Positions 55,908 to 64,000 of a DNA stretch of 64,000 bases are shown here, piece by piece. A program made the translations under genes and the position numbers. Under the pieces are notes generated by a model that was not told the origin of the DNA, did no database searches, and saw only the letters and a program-made list of their open reading frames with translations. Source of the DNA: Denitromonas ohlonensis (GTDB lineage Bacteria; Pseudomonadota; Gammaproteobacteria; Burkholderiales; Rhodocyclaceae). The stretch lies in NCBI RefSeq assembly GCF_007625205.1, contig NZ_VMNI01000002.1:62001-126000 (forward strand), written 5' to 3'. The number at the start of each line of letters is the position of its first letter. Positions within the stretch are counted from its first letter, which is position 1.

Positions 55908-57928
55908 GTCTGTGCCGCCTCCTGCTCGGTCGCCGTCAGCATCAGGCTGACCGAGGTGCCGCCGCCCTTTTGCGACTGGATGTCGAGCACGCCGCCAATG
56001 CGGGCCGCCCGCTCACCCATGATGTGCAAGCCCACATGCTCGCCGTATTCAGGTGCGCCGGCGGCCATTTTGTCAAAACCGACGCCATCATCGCGGATTT
56101 CAAGCCGCACCCCCTCCGCATCACGCCACAAGTCGACGCTCACATGCTTGGCATGCGCGTGCTTCCGAACATTCGACAAGGCCTCCTGGGCAATGTACAG
56201 CACCTGGACATCCACTTCGGCCACTGTCGGCGGGCTCGCACCATGCACCCGCAATTCGCCGCTGACGCCGCTTTGCTGCGAGAAACGCTCAAGCGCAAGG
56301 CGCAGCGCGGCTGCCAGGTCCTGTTGCGGCACGCGCGCCCGGAAATGCTGCAGCAGTTCGCGCACATCCGCGTAGCTCTCCTGGATGCCCTGGCGGATCA
56401 TTTCGAGCACTTCGCCGATGTCTTCCTGGCGATCATTGGCCAACGCATCGTCGAGCATCTGCACCTGCAAATTCAGGAAAGCCAGGCCTTGGGCGATGGA
56501 GTCGTGCAGTTCACGGGCGATCAGATTGCGCTCTTCGGAGACCGCCATTTCCTTCTCACGCGACTGCAGCCGAACGTTGTCGATGGCCATGCCCAGATGC
56601 TGACCGAGACTTTGCAGCACCTCGCGATCACCCTCCGACACCTCGACCTTGCGCCGGAAATACAGATTGAAAATGCCCAGCGCGCGATTGTTGTGATTGA
56701 CGGGTACCGCGCTCACGGTCACGAAACCGGCGCGCAGGCAGGTGTCCCGGGTGCGTGCGCCGTCCGGATCAGACGTGCTGCTGACAATCGGAATATCGCC
56801 CAGCACCGCTTGCCCGCACAGACAGTTGCCGCAATCGAGAATCGCCTCTTCGTCGATGAATTCGGTGGCCAGCCCCTGGTGGGTGGTGATGTAGAGGTTA
56901 TCGGCCTCGGCGTCGAAGAGCCGCACCGAGGCCGCGTCCGCCTCGAAGGTGTGACGGACCTCTTCGAGAAAGCTGCGCGACAGCTCTTCGATACTCATCG
57001 GCCGCCGCAACAGCCGCGCGATGTTGTAGAGAATGGACAGCTCGCGATTCTTCTCGGCCAGGGAGCGGGTTTTGTTGGCCACCCGCTCTTCGAGTGTGCC
57101 GTATAGCCCTTCGAGGTGGCCGGCCATGCGGTTGAAGCCGCGCGACACTTCACCGAACTCATCGTTGGTGAGCACCGGCACGCGGGCGCTGAAATCTTCG
57201 CGCTCCATCCGTTGCATGCCGCTTTGCAGGGTATCGAGCGGGCGGATCACGGCGACAAAGAAGAACCGCATCAGCACCACCGTGCCAATCACCGCCAGCG
57301 CCACCAGCAACACCTGGTAGCTGCGCAACACATTGGTGTGCGCGGTAAAGCTACGCTCCATCTTCTTCACCACGGTGTCGATGCGGGTGACGTAGGTATG
57401 CGTCGCCCCCTCCAGCGACACCGAGGCCTGCGCAGCAGCCGCCGCCGTTTGCGCGCCGACCACACGTTCAACCAGTGGACGCATCTCCGAATGCCAGATC
57501 CGGGCAATCGTGGCCACATCGTCAGGGATTCCGTCGTCGCGCGGTATGAACAACGGGCGGGCCGGGTCACCCAGCGCGAGGCCGGACTGCACGCGCTCGA
57601 TGTCGGCGATGTCCTTGTGCAAGACCGCCAGGCGGGCATTGCGGGTGGCACCCTCGAGCGGCAATACGGCGGTGTGATGCACGACTTTCCAGGAGCGCAT
57701 GCGCAGGCTGCCGGCATCGTTGATCGCCGCGGCCACGCCTTCGAGCTTCCACGACGAATACAGGGTGAGCCCGATGGCCACCAGCGCGAGCAGGAAGAAG
57801 GCCACCAGCACGCCGATGATCCGGGTGGCAAGTTTCTGGCCAAACAGCATGTTCAACAGATCAAATTCCGTCCGAACGGGGTGTTCGCTATTGGCTGGCA
57901 ACATGCTCTCCTCGGCGCTCGAAGTCAT
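55904..57928 (-). CDS. narX: Nitrate/nitrite sensor histidine kinase NarX
   Basis: A 674-residue membrane kinase. Transmembrane helices lie at about 36-59 and 208-229, enclosing a periplasmic sensor that begins with the nitrate-binding P-box (AINDAGSLRMRSWKV, about 69-82). A HAMP domain (about 230-283) and a GAF-like module (about 300-455) follow; the latter has a cysteine cluster Cys366/Cys369/Cys371. The kinase belongs to the HisKA_3 type with His475 (ARELHDSIAQ) and an ATPase domain with DDGVGF. The start at 57928 has a weak ribosome site; ATG 57904 is an alternative. Confidence 0.93.
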   Translation of the reverse strand: MTSSAEESMLPANSEHPVRTEFDLLNMLFGQKLATRIIGVLVAFFLLALVAIGLTLYSSWKLEGVAAAINDAGSLRMRSWKVVHHTAVLPLEGATRNARLAVLHKDIADIERVQSGLALGDPARPLFIPRDDGIPDDVATIARIWHSEMRPLVERVVGAQTAAAAAQASVSLEGATHTYVTRIDTVVKKMERSFTAHTNVLRSYQVLLVALAVIGTVVLMRFFFVAVIRPLDTLQSGMQRMEREDFSARVPVLTNDEFGEVSRGFNRMAGHLEGLYGTLEERVANKTRSLAEKNRELSILYNIARLLRRPMSIEELSRSFLEEVRHTFEADAASVRLFDAEADNLYITTHQGLATEFIDEEAILDCGNCLCGQAVLGDIPIVSSTSDPDGARTRDTCLRAGFVTVSAVPVNHNNRALGIFNLYFRRKVEVSEGDREVLQSLGQHLGMAIDNVRLQSREKEMAVSEERNLIARELHDSIAQGLAFLNLQVQMLDDALANDRQEDIGEVLEMIRQGIQESYADVRELLQHFRARVPQQDLAAALRLALERFSQQSGVSGELRVHGASPPTVAEVDVQVLYIAQEALSNVRKHAHAKHVSVDLWRDAEGVRLEIRDDGVGFDKMAAGAPEYGEHVGLHIMGERAARIGGVLDIQSQKGGGTSVSLMLTATEQEAAQT

Positions 57929-57995
57929 TGAGCCGGGTCAACGGAAATGGGCGACCGCCCAAAACGGCGGTCGCCCCGAAGTGCTGCGCAATGCG

Positions 57996-58688
57996 TCAGA
58001 CTGTCCGACGCTTGGTCCGCACGATCTGGTAGGCGCGGCCCACATAGCTCAGTGGCGCGGTGAGGATGTGCACCAGACGCGTAAAGGGGAAAATCAGGAA
58101 CACCGTCATGCCGAAGAAGATATGGGCACGGAAGACGGCGTCCACCTTCTCGAGCAGCTCGGGCTGCGGGTTGAGCAGCAGGATGCTCTTCACCCAGTCC
58201 GCCAGCGCCAGCATCACCGACGGATCGTTATGGTTGGCATGCCCGATCGAGAACGGCACGGTGGACAAGCCCAGCAGCAGCGTCACCATCAACCAGCTGA
58301 TCACGAACATGTCGTTCTTGCGACCGGTGGCCCGGATACGCGGATTGAACATGCGACGCGACCACAGCATGGCGCCACCGATCAGACACATCACGCCAAA
58401 GATGATGCCGGCGATGATGGCGATCCACTGGTGAGTCATGTCGGAGATGCCCAGGCCCAGCCACAGGCCGTGCGGCAACACCAGGCCTGCGAAATGGCCG
58501 CCGAAGATCGACAGGATGCCGATGTGAAACAGGTTGCTGGCGACGACCATGCTCTTTTTGGAGAGCAGCATGGAAGAGTCGGTCTTCCAGGTGTATTGCT
58601 GATAGTCATAGCGAATCCAGCTGGCCACCACAAAGACGGTCAGACAGATGTACGGATAGACCGCAAACAGAAATTTCATCAGAGACAT
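57996..58688 (-). CDS. narI: Respiratory nitrate reductase gamma subunit (cytochrome b)
   Basis: A 230-residue integral membrane protein with five transmembrane helices (about 6-25, 48-70, 85-110, 128-150 and 185-207). It binds two b hemes through histidines such as those in SNLFHIGILSIFGGHFAG (helix 2) and FRAHIFFGMTVFLIFPFTRLVH (helix 5, split motif). It oxidises quinol and passes electrons to NarH. The start at 58688 has a GAGGAG site. It follows narJ by 10 bases. Confidence 0.96.
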   Translation of the reverse strand: MSLMKFLFAVYPYICLTVFVVASWIRYDYQQYTWKTDSSMLLSKKSMVVASNLFHIGILSIFGGHFAGLVLPHGLWLGLGISDMTHQWIAIIAGIIFGVMCLIGGAMLWSRRMFNPRIRATGRKNDMFVISWLMVTLLLGLSTVPFSIGHANHNDPSVMLALADWVKSILLLNPQPELLEKVDAVFRAHIFFGMTVFLIFPFTRLVHILTAPLSYVGRAYQIVRTKRRTV

Positions 58689-58698
58689 GTCACTCTCC

Positions 58699-59247
58699 TC
58701 ACGCTGCCAGACGGGTCAGCGTGCCGTGGGTTTCGAGAATGCGGATCAGCGGCGCGTACGGACTGCCCGCCTTTTCCAGGTTTTGTGCCAGCACAGTGAA
58801 GATCTTCGCCACATCGGCGAGGAAGACCTTGGCGCCCTGCACGTCGAGTTGTGAGACGAACTCCAGCATCAGCGGCAGAAAATCCGGAATCTCGGTTTCT
58901 TCATGCGTGAAACCGAAGGACTTGTAGTACTCGGACAAGTCGATCAGTGCCGGCCCGCGGTTCTTGTCGTCACCGAACAGGTGGTGCGTCAGGTGCAGGC
59001 TGTGGTCGGGCACCATGTCGAAGGTGGCCACGTAGGCCGCTTCGCGTTCGGTCGCGTCCTGCGCGACCAGCGCATCGATAAAGGCCGCGATGGCCTGGCG
59101 GTCGGCCGGCGAAAACACGTCGTCACGGTCGATCTCGGCCAGCCAGACAAGCGCCGTGCCGTGGGCGGTCACCGCGTTGTCCAGCTCGCTGACCAGTTCC
59201 CGGTTCGGGTAGTCCAGCAATTCGGCCAATAGTTTGTAGGTCTGCAT
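58699..59247 (-). CDS. narJ: Nitrate reductase molybdenum-cofactor assembly chaperone
   Basis: A 182-residue all-helical TorD-like chaperone that binds NarG and helps insert the molybdenum and FS0 iron-sulfur cofactors before membrane docking. Family motifs are LLDYPNREL, FDMVPDHSLHLTHHLFGDD and the DFLPLMLEF segment. The start at 59247 has a strong GGAGGG site. It lies 12 bases after narH and 10 before narI in the standard order. Confidence 0.95.
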   Translation of the reverse strand: MQTYKLLAELLDYPNRELVSELDNAVTAHGTALVWLAEIDRDDVFSPADRQAIAAFIDALVAQDATEREAAYVATFDMVPDHSLHLTHHLFGDDKNRGPALIDLSEYYKSFGFTHEETEIPDFLPLMLEFVSQLDVQGAKVFLADVAKIFTVLAQNLEKAGSPYAPLIRILETHGTLTRLAA

Positions 59248-59259
59248 GGGTTTCCCTCC

Positions 59260-60831
59260 TCAGTACTGTTCGCCGGACGCGTCACGCGTCGGCTCGGCCA
59301 GCGGCGCTTCTTCACGCGACTCCACCGTTTCTTTCCGGCGTGCCGGGAACAAGGCGTTGTTGGTCATCCCCAGCGACGAGGCGTTGCCGAAGGTGAAGCC
59401 GGTCTGGCCCTGGAAGCCGTAGTAGTCGTCCAGACGCTCTTCTTCTTTCGAGCTCGGGATGACGAAACGGTCTTCGTAGTTGGCGATGGCCAGGTAGCGG
59501 TACATCTCCTTGGCCATGTCCTCGGTCATGCCGGTGGCGTCGAGCGCGCGGGTGTCGGGCTTGCCATCGACATGGATCGAGCGCTGGTAGGAGCGCATGG
59601 CGATCATGCGGTTGAGCGCACTGACGATCGGCGCTTCCTTGCCGGCGGTGAGCAGGTTGGCCAGATACTGCACCGGCAGACGCATGGCTTCGGCTTTGGG
59701 CAGCACGCCGTCGGCTTCGGTCGGCAGGTTCTTCTGGTCGATCTGCGACTGCACCGGCGAGAGCGGCGGCACGTACCAGATCATCGGCAGCGTGCGGTAC
59801 TCGGGGTGCAGCGGGAAAGCGATCTTCCACTCCACAGCCATCTTGTAGATGGGCGACTTCTGCGCGGCGAGAATCCAGTCGTCGGTGATGCCGTCTTTCT
59901 TGGCCTGGGCGATGATCTTCGGATCGAAGGGATCGACGAACATGTCCAGGTGGTTCTGGTACAGATCCTGAGTGTCATCGGCGCTGGCGGCGGATTCGAT
60001 CTTGTCGGCGTCGTACAGGATGATGCCGTTGTAGCGGATGCGGCCGACGCAGGTTTCCGAGCACACGGTCGGCAAACCGTTCTCGACGCGCGGGTAGCAG
60101 CCGATGCACTTCTCGGCCTTGGACGACTCCCAGTTGAAGAACACCTTCTTGTACGGGCAGCCGGAGATGCACATCCGCCAGCCGCGGCAGCGGTCCTGGT
60201 CGGACAGCACGATGCCGTCTTCTTCACGCTTGTACAGCGCGCCCGACGGGCACGAGGCAACGCAAGCCGGGTTGATACAGTGGTTGCAGATGCGCGGCAG
60301 ATACATGTGGAAGGTGTTTTCGAACTGCTTGTACATCTCCTTCTGCATGTTGGCGAAGTTGGCGTCGCGCGAGCGCGAAGCAAATTCGCCGGCCAGATCG
60401 TCTTCCCAGTTCGGGCCCCAGGTGACCTTGTCCATCTTCTCGCCGGTGATCTGCGAGATCGGGCGCGCGGTCGGCGCGGCCTCGGACAGCGGTGCGTTCT
60501 GCAAACGGGCGTAGTCGAAGGAGAACGGCTCGTAGTAGTCGTCGATCTCGGGCAGGTTGGGGTTGGCAAAGATCTGAACGATCTTCTTCACCCGGCCACC
60601 GGCCTTGAGTTCGAGCTTGCCGTTGATCTTCTCCCAGCCGCCCTTCCATTTTTCCTGGTCTTCCCACTGCTTCGGATAGCCGATGCCGGGCTTGGACTCG
60701 ACGTTGTTGAACCAGGCGTATTCCATGCCTTTGCGGTTGGTCCACACGTTCTTGCAGGTCACCGAGCAGGTGTGGCAACCAATGCACTTGTCGAGGTTGA
60801 ATACCATCGCGAATTGCGCGCGGATTTTCAT
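59260..60831 (-). CDS. narH: Respiratory nitrate reductase beta subunit
   Basis: A 523-residue subunit with four iron-sulfur clusters. Cysteine groups are visible as CIGCHTCSVTC near residues 16-26, then CNHCINPACVASCP, CRGWRMCISGCP and CIGC...VCSETC. The tryptophan in CRGWRMC marks the [3Fe-4S] site, as in E. coli NarH. The protein carries electrons from NarI to NarG. The start at 60831 has GGAGA eight bases upstream. It is separated from narG by 111 bases that contain a REP-like element. Confidence 0.97.
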   Translation of the reverse strand: MKIRAQFAMVFNLDKCIGCHTCSVTCKNVWTNRKGMEYAWFNNVESKPGIGYPKQWEDQEKWKGGWEKINGKLELKAGGRVKKIVQIFANPNLPEIDDYYEPFSFDYARLQNAPLSEAAPTARPISQITGEKMDKVTWGPNWEDDLAGEFASRSRDANFANMQKEMYKQFENTFHMYLPRICNHCINPACVASCPSGALYKREEDGIVLSDQDRCRGWRMCISGCPYKKVFFNWESSKAEKCIGCYPRVENGLPTVCSETCVGRIRYNGIILYDADKIESAASADDTQDLYQNHLDMFVDPFDPKIIAQAKKDGITDDWILAAQKSPIYKMAVEWKIAFPLHPEYRTLPMIWYVPPLSPVQSQIDQKNLPTEADGVLPKAEAMRLPVQYLANLLTAGKEAPIVSALNRMIAMRSYQRSIHVDGKPDTRALDATGMTEDMAKEMYRYLAIANYEDRFVIPSSKEEERLDDYYGFQGQTGFTFGNASSLGMTNNALFPARRKETVESREEAPLAEPTRDASGEQY

Positions 60832-60856
60832 GTGATTCTCCAGTTCCTGTGTCGTC

Positions 60857-60933
60857 GTAGGGCGGAAAAGCGCAGCGCCTTCCGCCGTGTTGCATACGGC
60901 GGATGACGCCGCGTTGCGGCTTGTCCGCCCTAC
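60857..60933. repeat. REP/BIME-like double-hairpin element between narG and narH
   Basis: A 77-bp element bounded by perfect 10-bp inverted ends (GTAGGGCGGA 60857-60866, TCCGCCCTAC 60924-60933). Inside are two stem-loops: GGCGGAA...TTCCGCC (60861-60886) and GGCGGA...TCCGCC (about 60898-60929) with an inner GCCGC/GCGGC stem. The GTAGGGCGGA core is a recurring intergenic repeat in many proteobacteria. Only this copy is seen in the window. Confidence 0.75.
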
Positions 60934-60942
60934 GTTGTCGTC

Positions 60943-63900
60943 TTATTTCGAGCCGATGCCCTCGGGGTTGCGCTGGGCTTCGCGTTCATCCGTCAGCGGT
61001 CGCTCGAGCCAGTCGATGTCCTGGTCCTCGATCTTGTGCAGCACCACCATCTCGTCACGCTGGCAACCCACCGTGCCGTAGTAGTTGAAGCTGTAAGACA
61101 GCTGGGCGTAGCCGCCGACCATGTTGGTCGGCTTGACTACCACCCGGGTCACCGAGTTGAGGATGCCGCCGCGCTTGCCGGTGGTGTTCGAGCCGGGCAC
61201 GTTGATGTTCTTTTCCTGGGCGTGGTACATCAGCGCCATGCCTCGCGGCACGCGCTGCGACACCACCGCCCGGGCCACCGTGGCGCCGTTGCTGTTGATC
61301 GCCTCGACCCAGTCGTTATCGCGGATGCCGACCGTCGCCGCCTCTTCTTCGGACAGCCAGATGTAGGGGCCGCCGCGGAACAGGTTGAGCATGCGCAGGT
61401 TGTCCTGGTAGCTCGAGTGGATGCCCCACTTGGAGTGCGGGGTGATCCACGACAGCGTCAGGTGCGGCTTGGCGCGGACGCTGGCCGGCACATTGTTGTG
61501 GGCCTTGAGGTCGACCGGCGGCTTGAAGGTGCAGAAGCCTTCGCCGAAATCGAGGAACCACTCGTGATCCTGATAGAAGTGGGCGCGGCCGGTCAGCGTG
61601 CGGAACGGGATGTGTTCATGCACGTTGGTGTAGCCCGCGGTGTAGGACACGGTCTCGGACTCGATCCCCGACCAGGTCGGCGCGGTGATGATCTTGCGCG
61701 GCTGGGCGACGATGTCGCGGAAGGTGATCTTGTCTTCGTGACGACCGGCATACAGATGGTGGTGATCGATACCAGTCTTCTTCGACAGCGCGCTCCACGA
61801 CTTGTGTGCCACCTCGCCGTTGGTCTCCGGTGCCATGCGCATGATTGCATCGCACACGTAGATGTCTTCTTCGAGCGACGGCATGCCTTTCGACACACCC
61901 TCTTCCGTGACCGTGTAGTTACACTTCTTGAGCTCTTCGTACTCGGCTTCGGTATTCCAGTCGATGCCCTTGACGTTGTTGCCCAGCTCGACCATCAAGG
62001 GGCCCAGCGCGATGTACTTGTTGTAGGTGCTGACGTAATCGCGCTCGACGACCTTCAGGATCGGCATGGTCTTGCCCGGAATCGGCTCGCACTCGCCCAG
62101 TTTCCAGTCACGCGCTTCACCCAGCGGCTGCGCCAGTTCCATGGCCGAGTCGTGCTGCATGGGCAGCGCGACCAGATCCTTGGCGTCGGGCAGGTGCTTG
62201 GCGGCGAGCTTGGAGAACTCCTTGGACAGTCGCTTGAAGATCTGCCAGTCGGACTTGGACTCCCAGCCCGGCGTGACGGCTTCACCCAGCGGGTGGATGA
62301 AGGGGTGCATGTCGGTGGTGTTGAGGTCGTTCTTCTCGTACCAGGTAGCCGTCGGCAGAATGATGTCCGAGTAGGCACCGGTGGAGTTGAGGCGGAAGTT
62401 GATGTCCACCATCAGGTCCAGCTTGCCGGTCGGGCCTTCTTCACGCCACTTCACTTCCTTGCAGCCGTTGCCGGCGCCGCCTTCGCTCATCACGCCGTTT
62501 TGCGCGCCGAGCAAGTGCTTGAGGAAGTACTCGTGGCCCTTGGCGGACGAACCGATCAGGTTGGCGCGCCAGACGATCAGGTTACGCGGCCAGTTCTCTT
62601 CGGCATCCGGATCGGCAAAGGCCATGTCCAGCTTGCCGCTCTTGAGCTGCTCAACCACGTACTTCGACACGCCGGCTTCATCAGTGGCACCGGCGTTTTC
62701 GGCTTCGGCGACCAGTTCGACCGGATTACGGTTGAAGTGCGGCATCGACGGCAGCCAGCCCATGCGGGTGGCCTTGACGTTGTAGTCGGCCAGGGTCAAG
62801 CCCTTGTTGCGGTTCTTGCCGGCCGGCGACATCAGCGCGTCGGCGTCGATGGTCTCGTAGCGCCACTGGTCGGTGTGGAAATACCAGTAGGACGTGGAGT
62901 TCATGTGGCGCGGCGGACGCTGCCAGTCAAGCGCGAAGGCGATCGGTGCCCAGCCGGCTTGCGGGCGCAGTTTTTCCTGGCCCACGTAGTGCGCCCAGCC
63001 ACCGCCAGTCTGACCCACACAGCCGCACATGTGCAGCAGGTTCATGATCGAGCGGTAGGCCAGATCGTTGTGGTACCAGTGGTTGATGGCCGCGCCCATG
63101 ATGATCATGGACTTGCCCTTGGTACGCGAGGCGTTGTCGGCAAACTCGCGACCGGTGCGCTCCATGTCAGCGGCTTTGACGCCGGTGTACTTGGCCGCCC
63201 AGGCCGGCGTGTAGGCCACATCAGCGTCGTCGTAGGACGAGGCCACATTGCCGCCACCGAGGCCACGATCGATACCGTATTGCGCCACTTGCAGGTCGAA
63301 CACCGAGGCGACATACACCGTCTCGCCCGAGGCCAGCGTCAGCTGACGCACCGGCACATTGCGGTACAGCAGTTCGTCTTCACCCGGCGTGAAGTGCGGG
63401 AAACCGACCGACACCACGGCGTCGCGGTTGTCGATGCAGGTCAGCTCCGCTTCGGTCTCGGCTTGATCGGCACCGGATTTCTCGAGCAGGTTCCACTTGC
63501 CCTCTTCGCCCCAGCGGAAACCGATCGAACCGTTCGGCGCGATGAAGCGCTTGCCCTTGCTGTCGAAAACAATGGTTTTCCATTCGGGGTTGTTCGCTTC
63601 ACCCAGGCCGCCATCGAAGTCGGAGGCGCGCAGGTTGCGGTCGCTCACGAAGCCATCTTCATGGGCGCGCAGAATGACCTGCATCGGCAGGTCGGTGTAC
63701 TTGCGGGCGTATTCCTGGAAGTACGGGTCTTGCTTGTCGATGTAGAACTCTTTGAGCGCGACATGGCCCATGGCCAGGAAGGCTGCGCCGTCGGTACCCT
63801 GCTTGACCGGCATCCAAAGATCGGCAAATTTCACGTACTCGGCGTAATCCGGCGCCATGGAGACGATCTTGGTGCCCTTGTAGCGCACCTCGGTAGCGAA

Positions 63901-64000
63901 GTGGGCATCCGGCGTGCGGGTCATCGGCAGGTTGGCGCCGGTGATGATCAGGTAGGTCGAGTTGTACCAGTCGGCCGCTTCGGGCACGTCGGTCTGCTCA
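60943..64000 (-). CDS. narG: Respiratory nitrate reductase alpha subunit (5' end beyond the window)
   Basis: The C-terminal ~1019 residues of the catalytic subunit; the family has about 1250, so roughly 230 N-terminal residues, including the FS0 cluster ligands, lie past the right edge. The frame is open to the edge and reads EQTDVPEAADWYN there. The Asp in AADW (codon 63972-63970) corresponds to the molybdenum ligand Asp222 of E. coli NarG. Other family segments are NHWYHNDLAYRSIMNLL, CGCVGQTGGGWAHYVGQE and DIILPTATWYEKND. A GTG at 63987 is not the true start. The nar promoter and any FNR or NarL sites are not in the window. Confidence 0.97.
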   Translation of the reverse strand, partial: EQTDVPEAADWYNSTYLIITGANLPMTRTPDAHFATEVRYKGTKIVSMAPDYAEYVKFADLWMPVKQGTDGAAFLAMGHVALKEFYIDKQDPYFQEYARKYTDLPMQVILRAHEDGFVSDRNLRASDFDGGLGEANNPEWKTIVFDSKGKRFIAPNGSIGFRWGEEGKWNLLEKSGADQAETEAELTCIDNRDAVVSVGFPHFTPGEDELLYRNVPVRQLTLASGETVYVASVFDLQVAQYGIDRGLGGGNVASSYDDADVAYTPAWAAKYTGVKAADMERTGREFADNASRTKGKSMIIMGAAINHWYHNDLAYRSIMNLLHMCGCVGQTGGGWAHYVGQEKLRPQAGWAPIAFALDWQRPPRHMNSTSYWYFHTDQWRYETIDADALMSPAGKNRNKGLTLADYNVKATRMGWLPSMPHFNRNPVELVAEAENAGATDEAGVSKYVVEQLKSGKLDMAFADPDAEENWPRNLIVWRANLIGSSAKGHEYFLKHLLGAQNGVMSEGGAGNGCKEVKWREEGPTGKLDLMVDINFRLNSTGAYSDIILPTATWYEKNDLNTTDMHPFIHPLGEAVTPGWESKSDWQIFKRLSKEFSKLAAKHLPDAKDLVALPMQHDSAMELAQPLGEARDWKLGECEPIPGKTMPILKVVERDYVSTYNKYIALGPLMVELGNNVKGIDWNTEAEYEELKKCNYTVTEEGVSKGMPSLEEDIYVCDAIMRMAPETNGEVAHKSWSALSKKTGIDHHHLYAGRHEDKITFRDIVAQPRKIITAPTWSGIESETVSYTAGYTNVHEHIPFRTLTGRAHFYQDHEWFLDFGEGFCTFKPPVDLKAHNNVPASVRAKPHLTLSWITPHSKWGIHSSYQDNLRMLNLFRGGPYIWLSEEEAATVGIRDNDWVEAINSNGATVARAVVSQRVPRGMALMYHAQEKNINVPGSNTTGKRGGILNSVTRVVVKPTNMVGGYAQLSYSFNYYGTVGCQRDEMVVLHKIEDQDIDWLERPLTDEREAQRNPEGIGSK

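Noticed and set aside
63985-63987. GTG at 63987 as the narG start
   Set aside because: The reading frame is open beyond it to the window edge and the residues there (EQTDV) continue the NarG family sequence; the true start is outside.

Overview
The window reads as a chromosomal core segment of a GC-rich, facultatively nitrate-respiring betaproteobacterium, most likely Rhodocyclales (Azoarcus/Thauera/Denitromonas-like). The basis is the gene order rpoE-rseA-rseB-rseC-mucD-lepA, the plsX-fabHDG-acpP-fabF cluster, a TCA-cycle cluster sdhCDAB-sdhE-gltA-odhA-odhB-lpd, a membrane nitrate reductase operon narGHJI-narXL, and the protein sequences themselves. This placement is inference from recognition, not a database search. 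No phage, insertion sequence, CRISPR array or rRNA operon is visible.

Layout. 1-4322 (minus): envelope-stress sigma factor RpoE, its anti-sigma system RseA/RseB/RseC, the periplasmic protease MucD and a glutaredoxin-like protein, then the first codons of lepA behind a terminator. 4532-6121 (plus): nadB. 6123-12639 (minus): yceD-rpmF, a strong terminator, plsX-fabH-fabD-fabG, acpP with its own promoter, fabF and a YgfX-like membrane protein. 12699-13987 (plus): maf and an RsmI-like methyltransferase. 13995-15935 (minus): rluC, a HAD phosphatase and a small Rieske protein. 16322-19318 (plus): rne with a long structured leader. 19408-21955 (minus): uvrB and a low-molecular-weight phosphotyrosine phosphatase. 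22089-23297 (plus): an aromatic aminotransferase. 23364-25265 (minus): an unusual AsmA-like protein. 25380-25455: tRNA-Asn with a fully consensus promoter and a terminator. 25640-26686 (plus): moaA. 26765-36431 (minus): a run of loosely related genes (rmuC, a lipoprotein, an FtsX-type permease, an M20 amidohydrolase, dinG, a secretin-N-domain protein, zapE). 36530-47893 (minus): the TCA cluster headed by a GntR regulator. 48096-50170 (plus): mdh and a CoA-ester lyase. 50181-52818 (minus): a two-gene lysine-degradation module. 52883-54739 (minus): a chemotaxis receptor with a sigma-28-type promoter. 54865-64000 (minus): narGHJI, the NarX/NarL two-component system and a DGC-domain protein; narG runs off the right edge.

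How the parts work together. The rpoE locus forms a signalling loop that senses envelope damage. The fab cluster with plsX couples fatty-acid initiation to phospholipid synthesis. The sdh-gltA-odh-lpd and mdh units, divergently arranged around a GntR regulator with a palindrome between them, look like a coordinately controlled TCA block. NarXL lies downstream of the nitrate reductase genes and is probably co-transcribed with them, so reductase and nitrate sensor rise together. Moco synthesis starts with MoaA, which NarG needs.

What is worth a second look. I do not see a clear, previously undescribed multi-gene system; most of the window is conserved housekeeping DNA. The more interesting points are: a putative GntR operator between gntR and mdh; an SdhE whose conserved RGxxE motif reads RAxxE, together with a YgfX homologue placed about 37 kb away instead of next to it; a lysine dehydrogenase/ALDH7 pair that may be a complete lysine-to-aminoadipate route; a 77-bp REP/BIME-like element between narG and narH; a sigma-28 promoter on the chemoreceptor gene; a leaderless-looking yceD; a hairpin covering half of the rne Shine-Dalgarno; and an AsmA-like protein with an extra cytoplasmic N-terminal domain.
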